In this document: piece by piece, positions 1-7,665 of the stretch
How the letters are laid out: every line of letters begins with the position of its first letter
Position numbering within the stretch: position 1 is the first letter of the stretch
Assembly: GCA_030433215.1 (NCBI GenBank)
Contig: JAUIMC010000023.1
Location: 1-40,256 of the forward strand
DNA length: 40,256 nt
Reading direction: 5' to 3'
Origin: Alphaproteobacteria bacterium
GTDB lineage: Bacteria > Pseudomonadota > Alphaproteobacteria > Caulobacterales > Parvularculaceae
Notes under the pieces: generated by a model
Told to the model about the DNA's origin: nothing
The model's input: only the letters and a program-made list of their open reading frames with translations
The model's database searches: none
Position numbers and translations under genes: made by a program

Positions 1-392
1 ACGCCGGTCCAGCCATTTTCATTGTGGCTTGCCGTCACCATGGCGACGCAAGGGATGTCGAGATCGAACTGCGCGAAATAGGCGACCGGCGACAAGGCGA
101 GGCCGATATCGTTGACCTCAATGCCGGCGCTCATCAGCCCGACGGTCAGCGCCTGTTTGATCGATGCGGAGTAGCTGCGGAAATCATGGCCGACGACGAT
201 GCGCGGCTCCTTGTCCATCTCACGGATCAGGGTGCCGAGGCCCATGCCGAGGGCCTGGATGCCGAGGAGATTGATCTCCTTTTCGAGGATCCAGCGGGCG
301 TCATATTCCCGGAACCCCGTGGGCTTGACGAGCGGTGTGATCTCATACTCGAAAGTGTTGGGTTTCAGATCGGCGCGCGGCATAGGCAGCAT
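1..392 (-). CDS. Phosphomannomutase/phosphoglucomutase, N-terminal part (cut by window edge)
   Basis: The minus-strand reading frame begins at an ATG at 392 and runs off the window start, giving the first 130 residues. The segment TASHNENGWTG places the phosphorylated catalytic serine of the alpha-D-phosphohexomutase family at about residue 122. Upstream lie the PTGFREYDARW segment and a domain-1 Rossmann-like core (RIVVGHDFRSYS). Such enzymes interconvert mannose-6-P/mannose-1-P or glucose-6-P/glucose-1-P in the cytoplasm for polysaccharide and LPS precursors. A second in-frame ATG lies at 383, but the purine-rich stretch GGGAAC sits better for 392. It is divergent from the transporter gene at 576. 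The family call is firm; mannose versus glucose preference cannot be told from this part. Confidence 0.88.
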   Translation of the reverse strand, partial: MLPMPRADLKPNTFEYEITPLVKPTGFREYDARWILEKEINLLGIQALGMGLGTLIREMDKEPRIVVGHDFRSYSASIKQALTVGLMSAGIEVNDIGLALSPVAYFAQFDLDIPCVAMVTASHNENGWTG

Positions 393-575
393 GTGGCAGG
401 TTCCCGGCTAGACGTCATTTCGGGGCACCATAGTCAGCCGGGCGGACCGCGCAAGCCATAAAGAAGATTAACAGAATCAGTGACAAATTCGTCATGCTGC
501 CTCATAGTTGCGGCTGTCGTAAAAGGGTCTTGAAACACCGGGGGCGGCGGCCACCGAGGGGTCTTGCGGGAATTC

Positions 576-1862
576 ATGGATTTGCCATTTGATCTGGCCG
601 ATGTGGGTCTGCGCGGCCAGAGCGCGGCCGGACTCGTTGCTTTCATTTTCATCGCCTGGCTGTTCTCCAGCCAGAAAATGCGCTTCCCCTTTTTCGCGGC
701 TGTCTGGACGGTTCTGGCCCAGATCCTGATCGCCGCCTTTCTGCTCTATCAGCCCGGGGCGCGGCGCGCGCTGGCCTCTCTTCAGACTGTCGTGGAGGTG
801 CTGCAGGCTGCGACCCGGGAAGGCACGACCTTCGTCTTCGGCTATCTCGGCGGCGGCGAGGCGCCGTTCGAAGTGGTCAATGAAGGCGCTATGTTCAGTT
901 TCGCTTTCGGCGCGCTTCCCCTGGTGATCTTCTTTTCCGGCCTCTCCGCCGTGATGTGGCACTGGGGCATCTTGAAGGTCTTCGTGCGCGGCTTTGCTTT
1001 TCTGCTGGAAAAAGTTTTCCGGGTCGGCGGCGCCGTGGCGCTGTCTTCGGCGGCGAACACTTTCCTCGGTCAGACCGAGGCGCCGCTTCTGATCCGGCCC
1101 TATCTGTCGAAGATTTCGCGTCCTGAAATGCTGATCGTCATTACCGGCGGCTTCGCCACGGTCGCCGGATCGGTGATGGCGGTATTTGCGACAATCCTGT
1201 CGAATGTCGATCCGTCGATCCTTGGTCATATAATTGTCGCGTCGATCATTTCGGTGCCTGCGGCGATCCTGATGGCGCAGGTGATGATGCCGGAGGATAA
1301 GGGCGTAACGCCGACCCCGGTCGAGGCGGCCGACGATTTCGGTTATGGCGGCACCATGGACGCTTTCATGCGCGGCGTCACCGACGGGCTTGGCCTTTAC
1401 CTCAACATCCTTGCTTCGCTCATCGCCTTCATCGCGGCGGTGGCCTTGATCAACATGATGCTCGCCGCGGCGCCGGATATCGCCGGCGAACCGCTGACGC
1501 TCGAACGCATATTGGGCTACGTCTTCGCTCCCTTGATGTGGCTTGCGGGCGTGCCCTGGTCGGAGGCCACGGCGGCGGGGGAATTCATGGGGCTAAAAAC
1601 TGCGCTCAACGAATTTGTCGCCTATCTGCGCCTTGCGCAGGTGGAGCCGGGCGTTTTCAGCGAGCGGTCGATCCTCATCGTTGTTTATTCGCTGTGCGGC
1701 TTTGCAAACTTCTCTAGCCTCGGCATCGTCATTGGCGGGCTGACGGCGCTGGCGCCGGACCGGCGCAAGGACGTCATTGACCTTGCGCCGCGCGCGCTGG
1801 TCGCGGGCACGCTGGCGACGCTGATGACCGGCGCCGTCATCGGCCTGATCTGGGTGGGATAA
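576..1862 (+). CDS. Concentrative nucleoside transporter (CNT/NupC family)
   Basis: This 428-residue polytopic membrane protein matches the CNT family in length and motifs. A gate-type segment (GALPLVIFFSGLSAVMWHWG) is followed by the highly conserved SSAANTFLGQTEAPLLIRPY region, which binds nucleoside and sodium or proton in this family, and then by further helices ending LMTGAVIGLIWVG. It should import nucleosides across the inner membrane, driven by a cation gradient. An in-frame TTG at 564 would add four residues; the ATG at 576 is preferred because GCGGGA lies just upstream. The stop overlaps the start of the next gene (TAATG), so the two are probably co-transcribed. The exact nucleoside range is unknown. 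Confidence 0.88.
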   Translation: MDLPFDLADVGLRGQSAAGLVAFIFIAWLFSSQKMRFPFFAAVWTVLAQILIAAFLLYQPGARRALASLQTVVEVLQAATREGTTFVFGYLGGGEAPFEVVNEGAMFSFAFGALPLVIFFSGLSAVMWHWGILKVFVRGFAFLLEKVFRVGGAVALSSAANTFLGQTEAPLLIRPYLSKISRPEMLIVITGGFATVAGSVMAVFATILSNVDPSILGHIIVASIISVPAAILMAQVMMPEDKGVTPTPVEAADDFGYGGTMDAFMRGVTDGLGLYLNILASLIAFIAAVALINMMLAAAPDIAGEPLTLERILGYVFAPLMWLAGVPWSEATAAGEFMGLKTALNEFVAYLRLAQVEPGVFSERSILIVVYSLCGFANFSSLGIVIGGLTALAPDRRKDVIDLAPRALVAGTLATLMTGAVIGLIWVG

Positions 1863-2254
1863 TGTCGGCGTCTGTGAAAAAAGGCGGATGCCATTGCGGC
1901 GCCGTCGCCTGGGAGGCGGAGCTTCCCGACGAAATTATCGCCGATGAATGCAATTGCTCGATCTGCGCCATGATCGGTTTCCTGCATGTGATTGTCCCGC
2001 GCTCGAAATTCCGGCTTCTGAGCGGCGAGGAGAAACTTGCCGAATATCTGTTCAACACCGGCGTGGCGAAACACTGGTTCTGCAAGATCTGCGGCGTGAA
2101 GTCCTTCTATATTCCGCGCTCGAACCCGGACGGTTATGCGCTGAATTTGCGCTGCATGGATCGCGCGCAGTTTTCGAACGTGACCATCCGGCCCTTTGAC
2201 GGCCAACACTGGGAAGCCAATGCCGGCCGCCTGGCGCATCTCTCGAAAGAGTAG
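1862..2254 (+). CDS. GFA/CENP-V-fold zinc-binding protein
   Basis: This 130-residue protein has the GFA (glutathione-dependent formaldehyde-activating enzyme-like) cysteine pattern: GGCHCG (Cys10, Cys12), ECNCSIC (Cys30, Cys32, Cys35) and WFCKICGVKSF near residues 74-80. These cysteines bind two zinc ions in family members. The start overlaps the stop of the nucleoside transporter by one base, so it is translationally coupled. Most members have no proven reaction; a true formaldehyde-glutathione activity should not be assumed. The family call is confident and the role unknown. Confidence 0.82.
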   Translation: MSASVKKGGCHCGAVAWEAELPDEIIADECNCSICAMIGFLHVIVPRSKFRLLSGEEKLAEYLFNTGVAKHWFCKICGVKSFYIPRSNPDGYALNLRCMDRAQFSNVTIRPFDGQHWEANAGRLAHLSKE

Positions 2255-2278
2255 GGGGCGCTCGCAAAAGGCGCAGCA

Positions 2279-2773
2279 TTAGCCGGCGGGCGGCCATGCC
2301 TTGGTGTCGTGGTCGGGATGCTGGCGGTTCGAAGACGTCACCGACCGCACCCATGTTTTATCGGCGTTGGCGCTGGTTTCGCCTCCTTCCGGGAGTTTCT
2401 GCAAACCGGCAAACCAGGGGACCCGGGCCTCGAGCCCGATCTGATTGATGGGCGGAAATTTTTCCGGTTCGTCTAGCGAGCCGATGGTGAGATTGATGCG
2501 GTCGTTATCGAGGCTGTTGTAGAAAAGCGGCGTGCCGCACCTGGCGCAAAAGCCGCGTTCGGCGTGGTCGGAACTTTTGAATACGGCCGGGCGCCCGCGG
2601 GTCCATTTAAGTTTGTCGTTTGGGGCCGCAACCAGTGCGGCGAAAATGTTCCCAACCGCTTTCTGACACATGCGGCAATGGCAAAGATGCGCATTATCGA
2701 GCATCTCACTGGCGTGATAGCGCACGGCGCCGCACTGACAACCGCCGCTGACTTCGATTTGAATGCGTTTCAT
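2279..2773 (-). CDS. GFA/CENP-V-fold zinc-binding protein, second copy
   Basis: This 164-residue protein has the GFA zinc-ligand pattern: GGCQCG (Cys12, Cys14), CHCRMC (Cys31, Cys33, Cys36) and GFCARCGTPL. It runs convergently to the GFA gene at 1862-2254, with only about 24 bases between the stops. The two are clearly different in sequence (this one keeps the usual FCxxCGTPL segment and a longer C-terminal tail), so they are old paralogues or independent arrivals, not a recent duplication. No specific substrate can be named. Confidence 0.85.
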   Translation of the reverse strand: MKRIQIEVSGGCQCGAVRYHASEMLDNAHLCHCRMCQKAVGNIFAALVAAPNDKLKWTRGRPAVFKSSDHAERGFCARCGTPLFYNSLDNDRINLTIGSLDEPEKFPPINQIGLEARVPWFAGLQKLPEGGETSANADKTWVRSVTSSNRQHPDHDTKAWPPAG

Positions 2774-2848
2774 GGCTTCACACTTATTTGAGTTTCACGC
2801 ACAGGCGCGCGCGGATGACATCCGCTGAAAACGCGATATAGGAGCACG

Positions 2849-3460
2849 ATGGCTGTGCAAAAACAAAGCCTTCCGTCTTTGCTCAAGGAAATCCACGCCT
2901 GCCGCCTGTGTGTGGAGGCGCCGAAGGGCGCGCCTTTGCCCCATGAGCCGCGGCCCGTCCTGCGCGCGTCGAAAACGGCGAAAATCGCCGTGTTCGGACA
3001 GGCGCCGGGCAATCTCGTTCATCAGACGGGTAAGCCGTTCAATGACCCATCCGGCGTCAGGCTGCGCGAATGGATGGGCGTGACCGACGCTGAGTTCTAC
3101 GATGAGAGTAAGGTCGCCATCATTCCCATGGGCTTTTGTTTTCCGGGTTATGACGCCAAGGGCGGCGACAGGCCGCCGCGTAAGGAATGCGCGCCGCAAT
3201 GGCGCGAAAGGCTGATGGCCGCATTGCCGAATATCGAAACCACGATCCTCGTCGGCGCCTATGCGCAGAAATGGCACCTTGGCAAAGACGCTGAAAAAAC
3301 GCTGACCGAAACCGTACGGAACTGGCGTGCCTATGCGCCGCGCTATTTCGCGACGCCGCATCCGTCCTGGCGCAACAATAGCTGGTTGAAGAAGCATCCC
3401 TGGTTCGAGGAAGAGTTGCTTCCCGTTCTGCGCAAGCGCGTGCGTGCGCTCTTGCGCTGA
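2849..3460 (+). CDS. Uracil-DNA glycosylase superfamily protein
   Basis: The 203-residue protein carries the two signature loops of the UDG superfamily: GQAPG (residues 50-54) for the catalytic-water loop, and PHPSWRNN near residue 171 for the minor-groove loop. Between them IIPMGFCFPG and ILVGAYAQ fit the beta-strands of the fold. The N-terminal CRLC pair recalls iron-sulfur UDGs, but only two cysteines sit there, so a complete 4Fe-4S site is doubtful. It resembles the uncharacterised uracil-DNA glycosylase family set in Proteobacteria, not family 1 Ung. The likely role is base excision or nucleic-acid handling; activity is unproven. It is convergent with the lysozyme gene, eight bases apart. 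Confidence 0.8.
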   Translation: MAVQKQSLPSLLKEIHACRLCVEAPKGAPLPHEPRPVLRASKTAKIAVFGQAPGNLVHQTGKPFNDPSGVRLREWMGVTDAEFYDESKVAIIPMGFCFPGYDAKGGDRPPRKECAPQWRERLMAALPNIETTILVGAYAQKWHLGKDAEKTLTETVRNWRAYAPRYFATPHPSWRNNSWLKKHPWFEEELLPVLRKRVRALLR

Positions 3461-3468
3461 CAGAAGAC

Positions 3469-4566
3469 CTAACGACGGTAATTCATCCAGTCGTCGATGC
3501 GCGCGAAGATGATGAAAAGCACCGCCAGGACGATGAGAATAAGAAGCGCAAACTGAATCTGTGTTTCAGCCGTATGGACTTCGTGCTTGGAGGGCCGCTC
3601 GGGCATCTCGATGGTGCGGGTCGTGGCGTCGGCGGGCTGCTCGCCGGCGGCAGCTCCGGCGCCGATATCCTCGGCGGCGGTTTGGCCTTCACCCGGGGAG
3701 GCGTCGCCGGTCTCGGCCCCGGTCTGCGCGTCTTCGCCCGCCTGATCGCCGGTCTCTTCGCCGGAGTCGCCTTGGGTTTCGCCAGCGGTTTCCTCGCCCG
3801 CGGCGGGGGTGGTGGTTGCGCCTTCGGCTCCGGCGTCCGTTTCGCTTTGGGCGTCGCCGGCGGTCTCGGGCGGCGTTGTTCCTTCGCCGGCGCTGGCGCT
3901 TTCCGTCAGGCCCTGTCCTGTCTCGATATTGGTTTCGAGCTGGTCGAGCTCCTCGGCGCTGTCGCGGCCCATGGTCGAGGCGGCGACCCCGGCGCCGCCA
4001 GCAACGGCGGCCCCTTGAACCGTTCGACTCTCAGCGGGATTGCCGCGGCGGGGCGCGTCTTCGACCGGCGTCGCGCGCGTGTTTTCGTTGATCTGTTTCG
4101 GATCGCGGACGTCGGGCGCCTGCGTAGGCGTCAGGAACAGCGCGCGCTCGGCGGCGCGCCGCCGGGTGAGGCCCGTCACTTCGCGCAACACGCCGCCGAC
4201 TGTCGCCTTGTTCCACCAGGTCAGCGCGTCCGCGGCGCCGACTCGGTTGCCTTTGTTGAGCCGCTTCAGGGCGGTCGAACTGCGCAGGGCGCCTATCCCC
4301 ACATTGTAGACGAAGCTGACCAGGGCATCGAATTCGTTCTGGTTCAGGGGAACTCTCACGGCGCTGTCGACCGCCTGTTCCCGTGGTTTTAGATCGCGGC
4401 GCAACAGCTCCTCTGCGTCGCGCTCGCTGATCTTCATGCCGGGTTCTACGTCGGGGCCGGTGTGGCCGTAGCCGATGGTCCAGATTCCGGCGATATCCTG
4501 ATAGGCCTCGAGCTCCAGCCCTTCGAACCTTTTGATCAGTTCAATGCCGCTTTCAGACGTCTTCAC
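3469..4566 (-). CDS. GH24 (T4-type) lysozyme with acidic linker and C-terminal membrane anchor
   Basis: The product is about 365 residues. Residues 1-150 form a GH24 muramidase: IKRFEGLELEAYQD and GIWTIGYGHT hold the Glu-Asp-Thr triad of T4 lysozyme, followed by LVSFVYNVG and the WNKA segment. Then comes a roughly 150-residue low-complexity linker rich in Gly, Ala, Glu and Thr, and a single hydrophobic helix near the end (FALLILIVLAVLFIIFA) with a short basic tail (MNYRR). There is no N-terminal signal peptide. The GTG at 4566 gives the typical GH24 beginning (KTSESGIELIKRFEG) behind a GGGAG; a GTG at 4584 would add six residues. It should cleave peptidoglycan; how the catalytic domain reaches the periplasm is unclear. 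The tail anchor is unusual for the family, and no phage genes are nearby. Confidence 0.82.
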   Translation of the reverse strand: MKTSESGIELIKRFEGLELEAYQDIAGIWTIGYGHTGPDVEPGMKISERDAEELLRRDLKPREQAVDSAVRVPLNQNEFDALVSFVYNVGIGALRSSTALKRLNKGNRVGAADALTWWNKATVGGVLREVTGLTRRRAAERALFLTPTQAPDVRDPKQINENTRATPVEDAPRRGNPAESRTVQGAAVAGGAGVAASTMGRDSAEELDQLETNIETGQGLTESASAGEGTTPPETAGDAQSETDAGAEGATTTPAAGEETAGETQGDSGEETGDQAGEDAQTGAETGDASPGEGQTAAEDIGAGAAAGEQPADATTRTIEMPERPSKHEVHTAETQIQFALLILIVLAVLFIIFARIDDWMNYRR

Positions 4567-4811
4567 GGAAAAACGCTCCCACACCCCGCTTCGACGTCAC
4601 CTTAACCCTAAAATGGGCCAAAATGTAGAACGGGCTAGGCGGAAATGAGGATTTCTCTTGCGGCCGTGACTGTGGCGCGGTGCGAAAGCTCAACCGCAGG
4701 CTGAGGAAAGGGCGGGAAAAGCCGAAAAAAGAATGGCTTAGGAAGGGCTACGCAGTAAACGCCGGAAAGCTGAGTGTTGGAGTTCCTCTATAGCCGGGGC
4801 AAATTCAGCTT

Positions 4812-5174
4812 CTAGGACGCTGCGGCGGCCTTGCCGGTCGAAGGGGCGGCGCGTTCGAGAAGGGTTTTCTGGCGGGCCGCGCGGGCTTCAAAACCTTCGG
4901 TCGCATCGCGCAGCCGGGAGAGCAGGCTCGCCTCGACACTGGCGACGCCGGCCCGATCCGCAGCGACGGCGCGGATCGACTGGGCGTAGGCGGCGGCCAG
5001 GCGCGCTTTTTCCCCCTGAAGAGGGGCGAGATCGTCCGGGCGATCATTCGCGAGCGCGAGATTTTCCTCCTCGAAGATGCGGGCCAGATCCTCCGTAAGG
5101 CTGATCAGCGCGCGCACGCTGTCCGCCGCGGCCTGACCGCTTGCGCCGGTCTGCGTCGAGGAAGATGCGGTCAT
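4812..5174 (-). CDS. FlgN-like flagellar export chaperone (tentative)
   Basis: The ATG at 5174 follows AAGGGAG by six bases and gives a 120-residue, almost wholly helical protein. The core (ALISLTEDLARIFEEENLAL, then a K-R-x-L-A-x-x-Y stretch and a LLSRLRDATEGFEARAARQ helix) looks like FlgN/FlbY-type chaperones, which are short coiled-coil proteins binding hook-junction subunits FlgK and FlgL. As I recall, alphaproteobacteria such as Caulobacter keep a gene of this type close to dksA, and dksA is the divergent neighbour here. No other flagellar gene is visible. A longer in-frame start exists at 5474, but the added 100 residues look non-coding. The call is structural and contextual. Confidence 0.5.
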   Translation of the reverse strand: MTASSSTQTGASGQAAADSVRALISLTEDLARIFEEENLALANDRPDDLAPLQGEKARLAAAYAQSIRAVAADRAGVASVEASLLSRLRDATEGFEARAARQKTLLERAAPSTGKAAAAS

Positions 5175-5650
5175 GGCTGGCTCCCTTGGAGGCGGCTCGC
5201 CCCCGGCATGCTCGTCTGTAGACGGAGCAAAATGGCTGGTGGCCGAAGCTCCGTTTCTGTCTCGATCCGCTATACACAGCCGCGAAAAACAAAGGATTGC
5301 GCATTTAATTGAAATTGTAGGGGCCTTGGACCCGGGCCGGCCGCAGCATGGCGCGAAAGAGGCGCCATCGGCCCGGTCCGCATGTTGCAGCGCAGCGAGA
5401 AGGCCCGGATTTACTGCGGTTGCGATGGGGCAGGGCCTGTAGGAGCCCTGTCGCTGCGATCCGGGCGCGTGCAACCGAAAATCAAGATTTCATTTTTATG
5501 AAATTGCGCCGGGAGAACCCTCGAAGCTCGAAAAGGCTGCTTGAGCCGCCGGGGCGGCGCCGTTATAGAGAGCCGCGGCTCGGGGGAGGAAATCGGGCCG
5601 CATGAGAGCCATGACCAGGCTTGAGAGAATGTGTCAGTTGGGAGAAGGCC
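5175..5650. other. Intergenic divergent control region between flgN-like gene and dksA
   Basis: This 476-base stretch separates two divergent genes. I see no convincing protein gene or RNA gene in it; open frames crossing it lack ribosome sites and read like low-quality GC-rich shadow. It holds the ribosome sites of both genes (AAGGGAG on minus at its left end, GGAGAAGG on plus at its right end). An AT-richer patch near 5290-5320 and another near 5480-5505 could be promoter zones, but no clear -35/-10 pair stands out. Confidence 0.45.
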
Positions 5651-6067
5651 ATGTCGGCGTCCGAGATTGATGAGTATCGTCCGTCGGAAGACGAACCCTT
5701 CATGAATGACCGTCAAAAGGAGTACTTCAAGAAGAAGCTGCTCACCTGGAAACAGGACATCCTGAAAGAAAGTCAGGGTACGCTGACGAACCTTCAGGAA
5801 GACGACAATCATCTGCCTGATATCGCCGACCGGGCGTCAAGCGAAACCGAAAAGGCGCTTGAGTTGAGAACCCGTGACCGCCAGCGCAAGCTGATCTCGA
5901 AAATCGACGCCGCGTTGCGCCGGCTCGAGACCGGTGAATATGGCTATTGCGAAGAAACCGGCGAACCGATCGGCGTGCGCCGGCTGGACGCCCGTCCGAT
6001 TGCGACGCTCTCGCTTGAAGCGCAGGAACGCCATGAGCGGGAAGAAAAAGTCTACCGCGACGACTGA
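5651..6067 (+). CDS. dksA: RNA polymerase-binding transcription factor DksA, one-cysteine type
   Basis: This 138-residue protein has the DksA layout: a coiled-coil pair (FMNDRQKEYFKKKLLTW, then the acidic tip DIADRASSETEKALELRTRDR) followed by the C-terminal domain GYCEETGEPIGVRRLDARP. The tip aspartates reach into the RNA polymerase secondary channel and work with ppGpp in the stringent response. The usual four-cysteine zinc finger is reduced to one cysteine (in GYCEETG), with Thr, Ser and Ala in the other places. This is the arrangement known from alphaproteobacterial DksA, such as Rhodobacter. The ATG at 5651 directly follows GGAGAAGG; an in-frame ATG at 5621 would add ten residues without a comparable site. 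Confidence 0.93.
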   Translation: MSASEIDEYRPSEDEPFMNDRQKEYFKKKLLTWKQDILKESQGTLTNLQEDDNHLPDIADRASSETEKALELRTRDRQRKLISKIDAALRRLETGEYGYCEETGEPIGVRRLDARPIATLSLEAQERHEREEKVYRDD

Positions 6068-6093
6068 GACGCTCCGCACCGTGATCAAAATCC

Positions 6094-6421
6094 GTGACTG
6101 ACGATTGCGTGATCCGGCCCTGTCGCCCGGAGACTTGCCGCGGCTGCAAGAGATCCGAAAAGCTGCGTTTGCGCAGTGACCCTCGACAACCCTTCCGGCA
6201 TTGGCGAAATCGGTCTTAACGCTGTCCATCCTGATCACCAGGGCGCCGGGCTCGGCGCGCTTATGTACGGCTTTGCGCTTCGGCGCATGAAAGAAGCGGG
6301 CATGAAGCTGGCGACGGTTGGGACCGGCGGCGACGACCGTCATGCGCCCGCGCGCCGCGCTTATGAGAAAGCCGGTTTCGGTCCGGGCCTTCCCAGCATG
6401 CATCTTTACAGGCCGCTTTAA
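6094..6421 (+). pseudogene. Decayed GNAT N-acetyltransferase
   Basis: From a GTG at 6094 the frame reads MTDDCVIRPCRP, a typical GNAT beginning. The natural continuation GDLPRLQEIRKAAF is in another frame from 6129, consistent with loss of one base, and ends at a TGA near 6177. From a GTG at 6176 a third frame gives 81 residues with the acetyl-CoA-binding motif A (VHPDHQGAGLGALMYGFAL) and the closing GNAT helix (ARRAYEKAGF). About 50-60 residues usually found between these parts are missing. One frameshift plus an internal deletion therefore explains the pattern. The C-terminal fragment could still be translated, but it lacks half of the fold. A sequencing error could explain the shift but not the deletion. 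Confidence 0.62.
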
Positions 6422-6576
6422 CCGGTCGGCGCGGTTGCGAAGAGGTCAGTTGCAGGCGCTGCCCGGGATCGCTATATTCCTTCCCGCAATTTCTGTTTTG
6501 GGCCGCAGCCGAACCGCGGCCGACACTACTGTCTGCTAAGCTTTCGACCTTTCCAAGACACGGGTTGCAACGAACC

Positions 6577-6602
6577 GGCCGGCGTTTTTTAAAACACCGG
6601 CC
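6577..6602 (+). other. Inverted repeat in the leader of the cold-shock gene
   Basis: The arms GGCCGGCGTTTT and AAAACACCGGCC pair with a single C-A mismatch around a two-base centre, about 55 bases before the cold-shock start codon. It could be an intrinsic terminator for the region upstream, or part of a structured cold-shock leader. I cannot tell these apart from sequence. Confidence 0.45.
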
Positions 6603-6657
6603 ACCTGTCTCGCCGGGATACGCGGTGGGGCGCGCCTAATGTCAAAGGAGACGAAAG

Positions 6658-6861
6658 ATGGCGACTGGTACAGTGAAATGGTTTAACGGCCAAAAAGGCT
6701 ATGGCTTTATCCAGCCGGACGATGGCGGCAAGGACGTGTTCGTCCATGCGACCGCTGTCGAGCAGGCTGGTCTGCCGCCGCTGGTCGAAGGCCAGAAAAT
6801 CAGCTTTGAGATTGTTACGGACCGCGGCAAAAGCGCGGCTGGCAATCTGCAAAAAGTCTAA
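6658..6861 (+). CDS. Cold-shock protein, CspA family
   Basis: This 67-residue single cold-shock domain starts MATGTVKWFN and carries both RNA-binding motifs, KGYGFI (RNP1) and VFVHAT (RNP2), as well as the EGQKISFEI strand. Family members bind single-stranded RNA and DNA and melt secondary structure, acting as RNA chaperones in the cytoplasm. The start is preceded by AAAGGAGACGAAAG. A long leader upstream (about 200 bases without a gene) is usual for cold-inducible members, and a strong terminator follows at 6887. It is a monocistronic unit. Whether this copy is cold-induced is not decided by sequence. Confidence 0.95.
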   Translation: MATGTVKWFNGQKGYGFIQPDDGGKDVFVHATAVEQAGLPPLVEGQKISFEIVTDRGKSAAGNLQKV

Positions 6862-6886
6862 GCTGAACTGACAGTCTTATGACGGG

Positions 6887-6916
6887 AAACGGCGCCTCTT
6901 CGGGGCGCCGTTTTTC
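6887..6916 (+). terminator. Rho-independent terminator after the cold-shock gene
   Basis: AACGGCGCC and GGCGCCGTT form a perfect stem around the seven-base loop TCTTCGG, directly followed by TTTTT. It lies about 25 bases after the cold-shock stop codon and just before the end of the minus-strand gene at 6918, so it may also help stop that transcript. Confidence 0.88.
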
Positions 6917-6917
6917 T

Positions 6918-7529
6918 TTACGCTGCAAGGGAGGCGGACTCGCGGCCGGCCGGCCGGCGGAAAAGCGTCGCCATTTTCGCGAAGGGCCGGGACCAGAAAG
7001 GCGGCCGGAAGACCCAGTCGCGCATTTTGGGCATGAAGCTTGGATCCGCATTGTCCAGAAGGGCGGCCTCGGACATCAACACGCCGATGGTCTGCTCGAC
7101 TGTCAGATTGAGCTCGCCCTTGGTTTCGGAAAGCGCGCGAATGGCGGCGACGGCGCACACGCCCAGAAAAGCCCGCGCTCGTCTCTCATCGGTCCCGGCG
7201 AGACTTTCGACGGCGCGGACGGCGCGCGGGGCGTGCCGGCCCATGACTTTCAGAACCAGCGCCTCACCGCGCGCTTTCACGTCCGAGGCGCCGAGCCGGC
7301 CGGTCTTGAAGACATCCTCCCGGCAGCGGTTGAGGGCGTAGCGAAGACCGGGACGCAGGCCGGTAAGCAGGAAAGGCGAGGTGGAATTGCGTCCGAGCGC
7401 ATAAAGGACGAGCCAGAGCGCCACGGGCGCGGCGCGCATGGCCCGGGTTTCCTCGATTCCCATGCCGCGGGCGGCCTGGAGCGCCGCCTTCCTGGCGGCC
7501 TGGCGCATATGCAGGGTTGAAAGGGCCAT
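6918..7529 (-). CDS. Conserved-looking hypothetical protein, helical
   Basis: A 203-residue protein I do not recognise. It is mostly helical and rich in Ala and Arg, with one hydrophobic stretch near residues 32-46 (RAAPVALWLVLYALG) and a middle part (SDVKARGEALVLKVMGRHA) ending in an aromatic segment (MRDWVFRPPFWSRPF). No signal peptide or catalytic motif is visible. The frame is open throughout and fills the space between the cold-shock terminator and rlmE, which supports a real gene, but the competing frames here are also open, so this is not certain. It is divergent from rlmE, with 136 bases between. Confidence 0.5.
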   Translation of the reverse strand: MALSTLHMRQAARKAALQAARGMGIEETRAMRAAPVALWLVLYALGRNSTSPFLLTGLRPGLRYALNRCREDVFKTGRLGASDVKARGEALVLKVMGRHAPRAVRAVESLAGTDERRARAFLGVCAVAAIRALSETKGELNLTVEQTIGVLMSEAALLDNADPSFMPKMRDWVFRPPFWSRPFAKMATLFRRPAGRESASLAA

Positions 7530-7665
7530 CGTGTTTCCGGCTTTTGGTTATCGGTTTTGCGACGCACCCCACGCTTGCCGGAATAACAGTCCGGGGGCCC
7601 CGGCGTTCCCGAAGGCCGGCCTGAAAAACCGGTTGAAACAGCATGAGACTCCGCTATGAAGGCCC

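Noticed and set aside
24-461. Plus-strand open frame at the window start
   Set aside because: The minus strand encodes the phosphohexomutase serine motif in the same place.
564-1229. Minus-strand open frames opposite the nucleoside transporter
   Set aside because: The plus-strand protein has clear CNT motifs; the opposite frames are charged, low-complexity shadows.
3561-4392. Plus-strand frames rich in Gly or Arg
   Set aside because: They are antisense to the lysozyme's low-complexity linker and arise from its GC-rich repeats.
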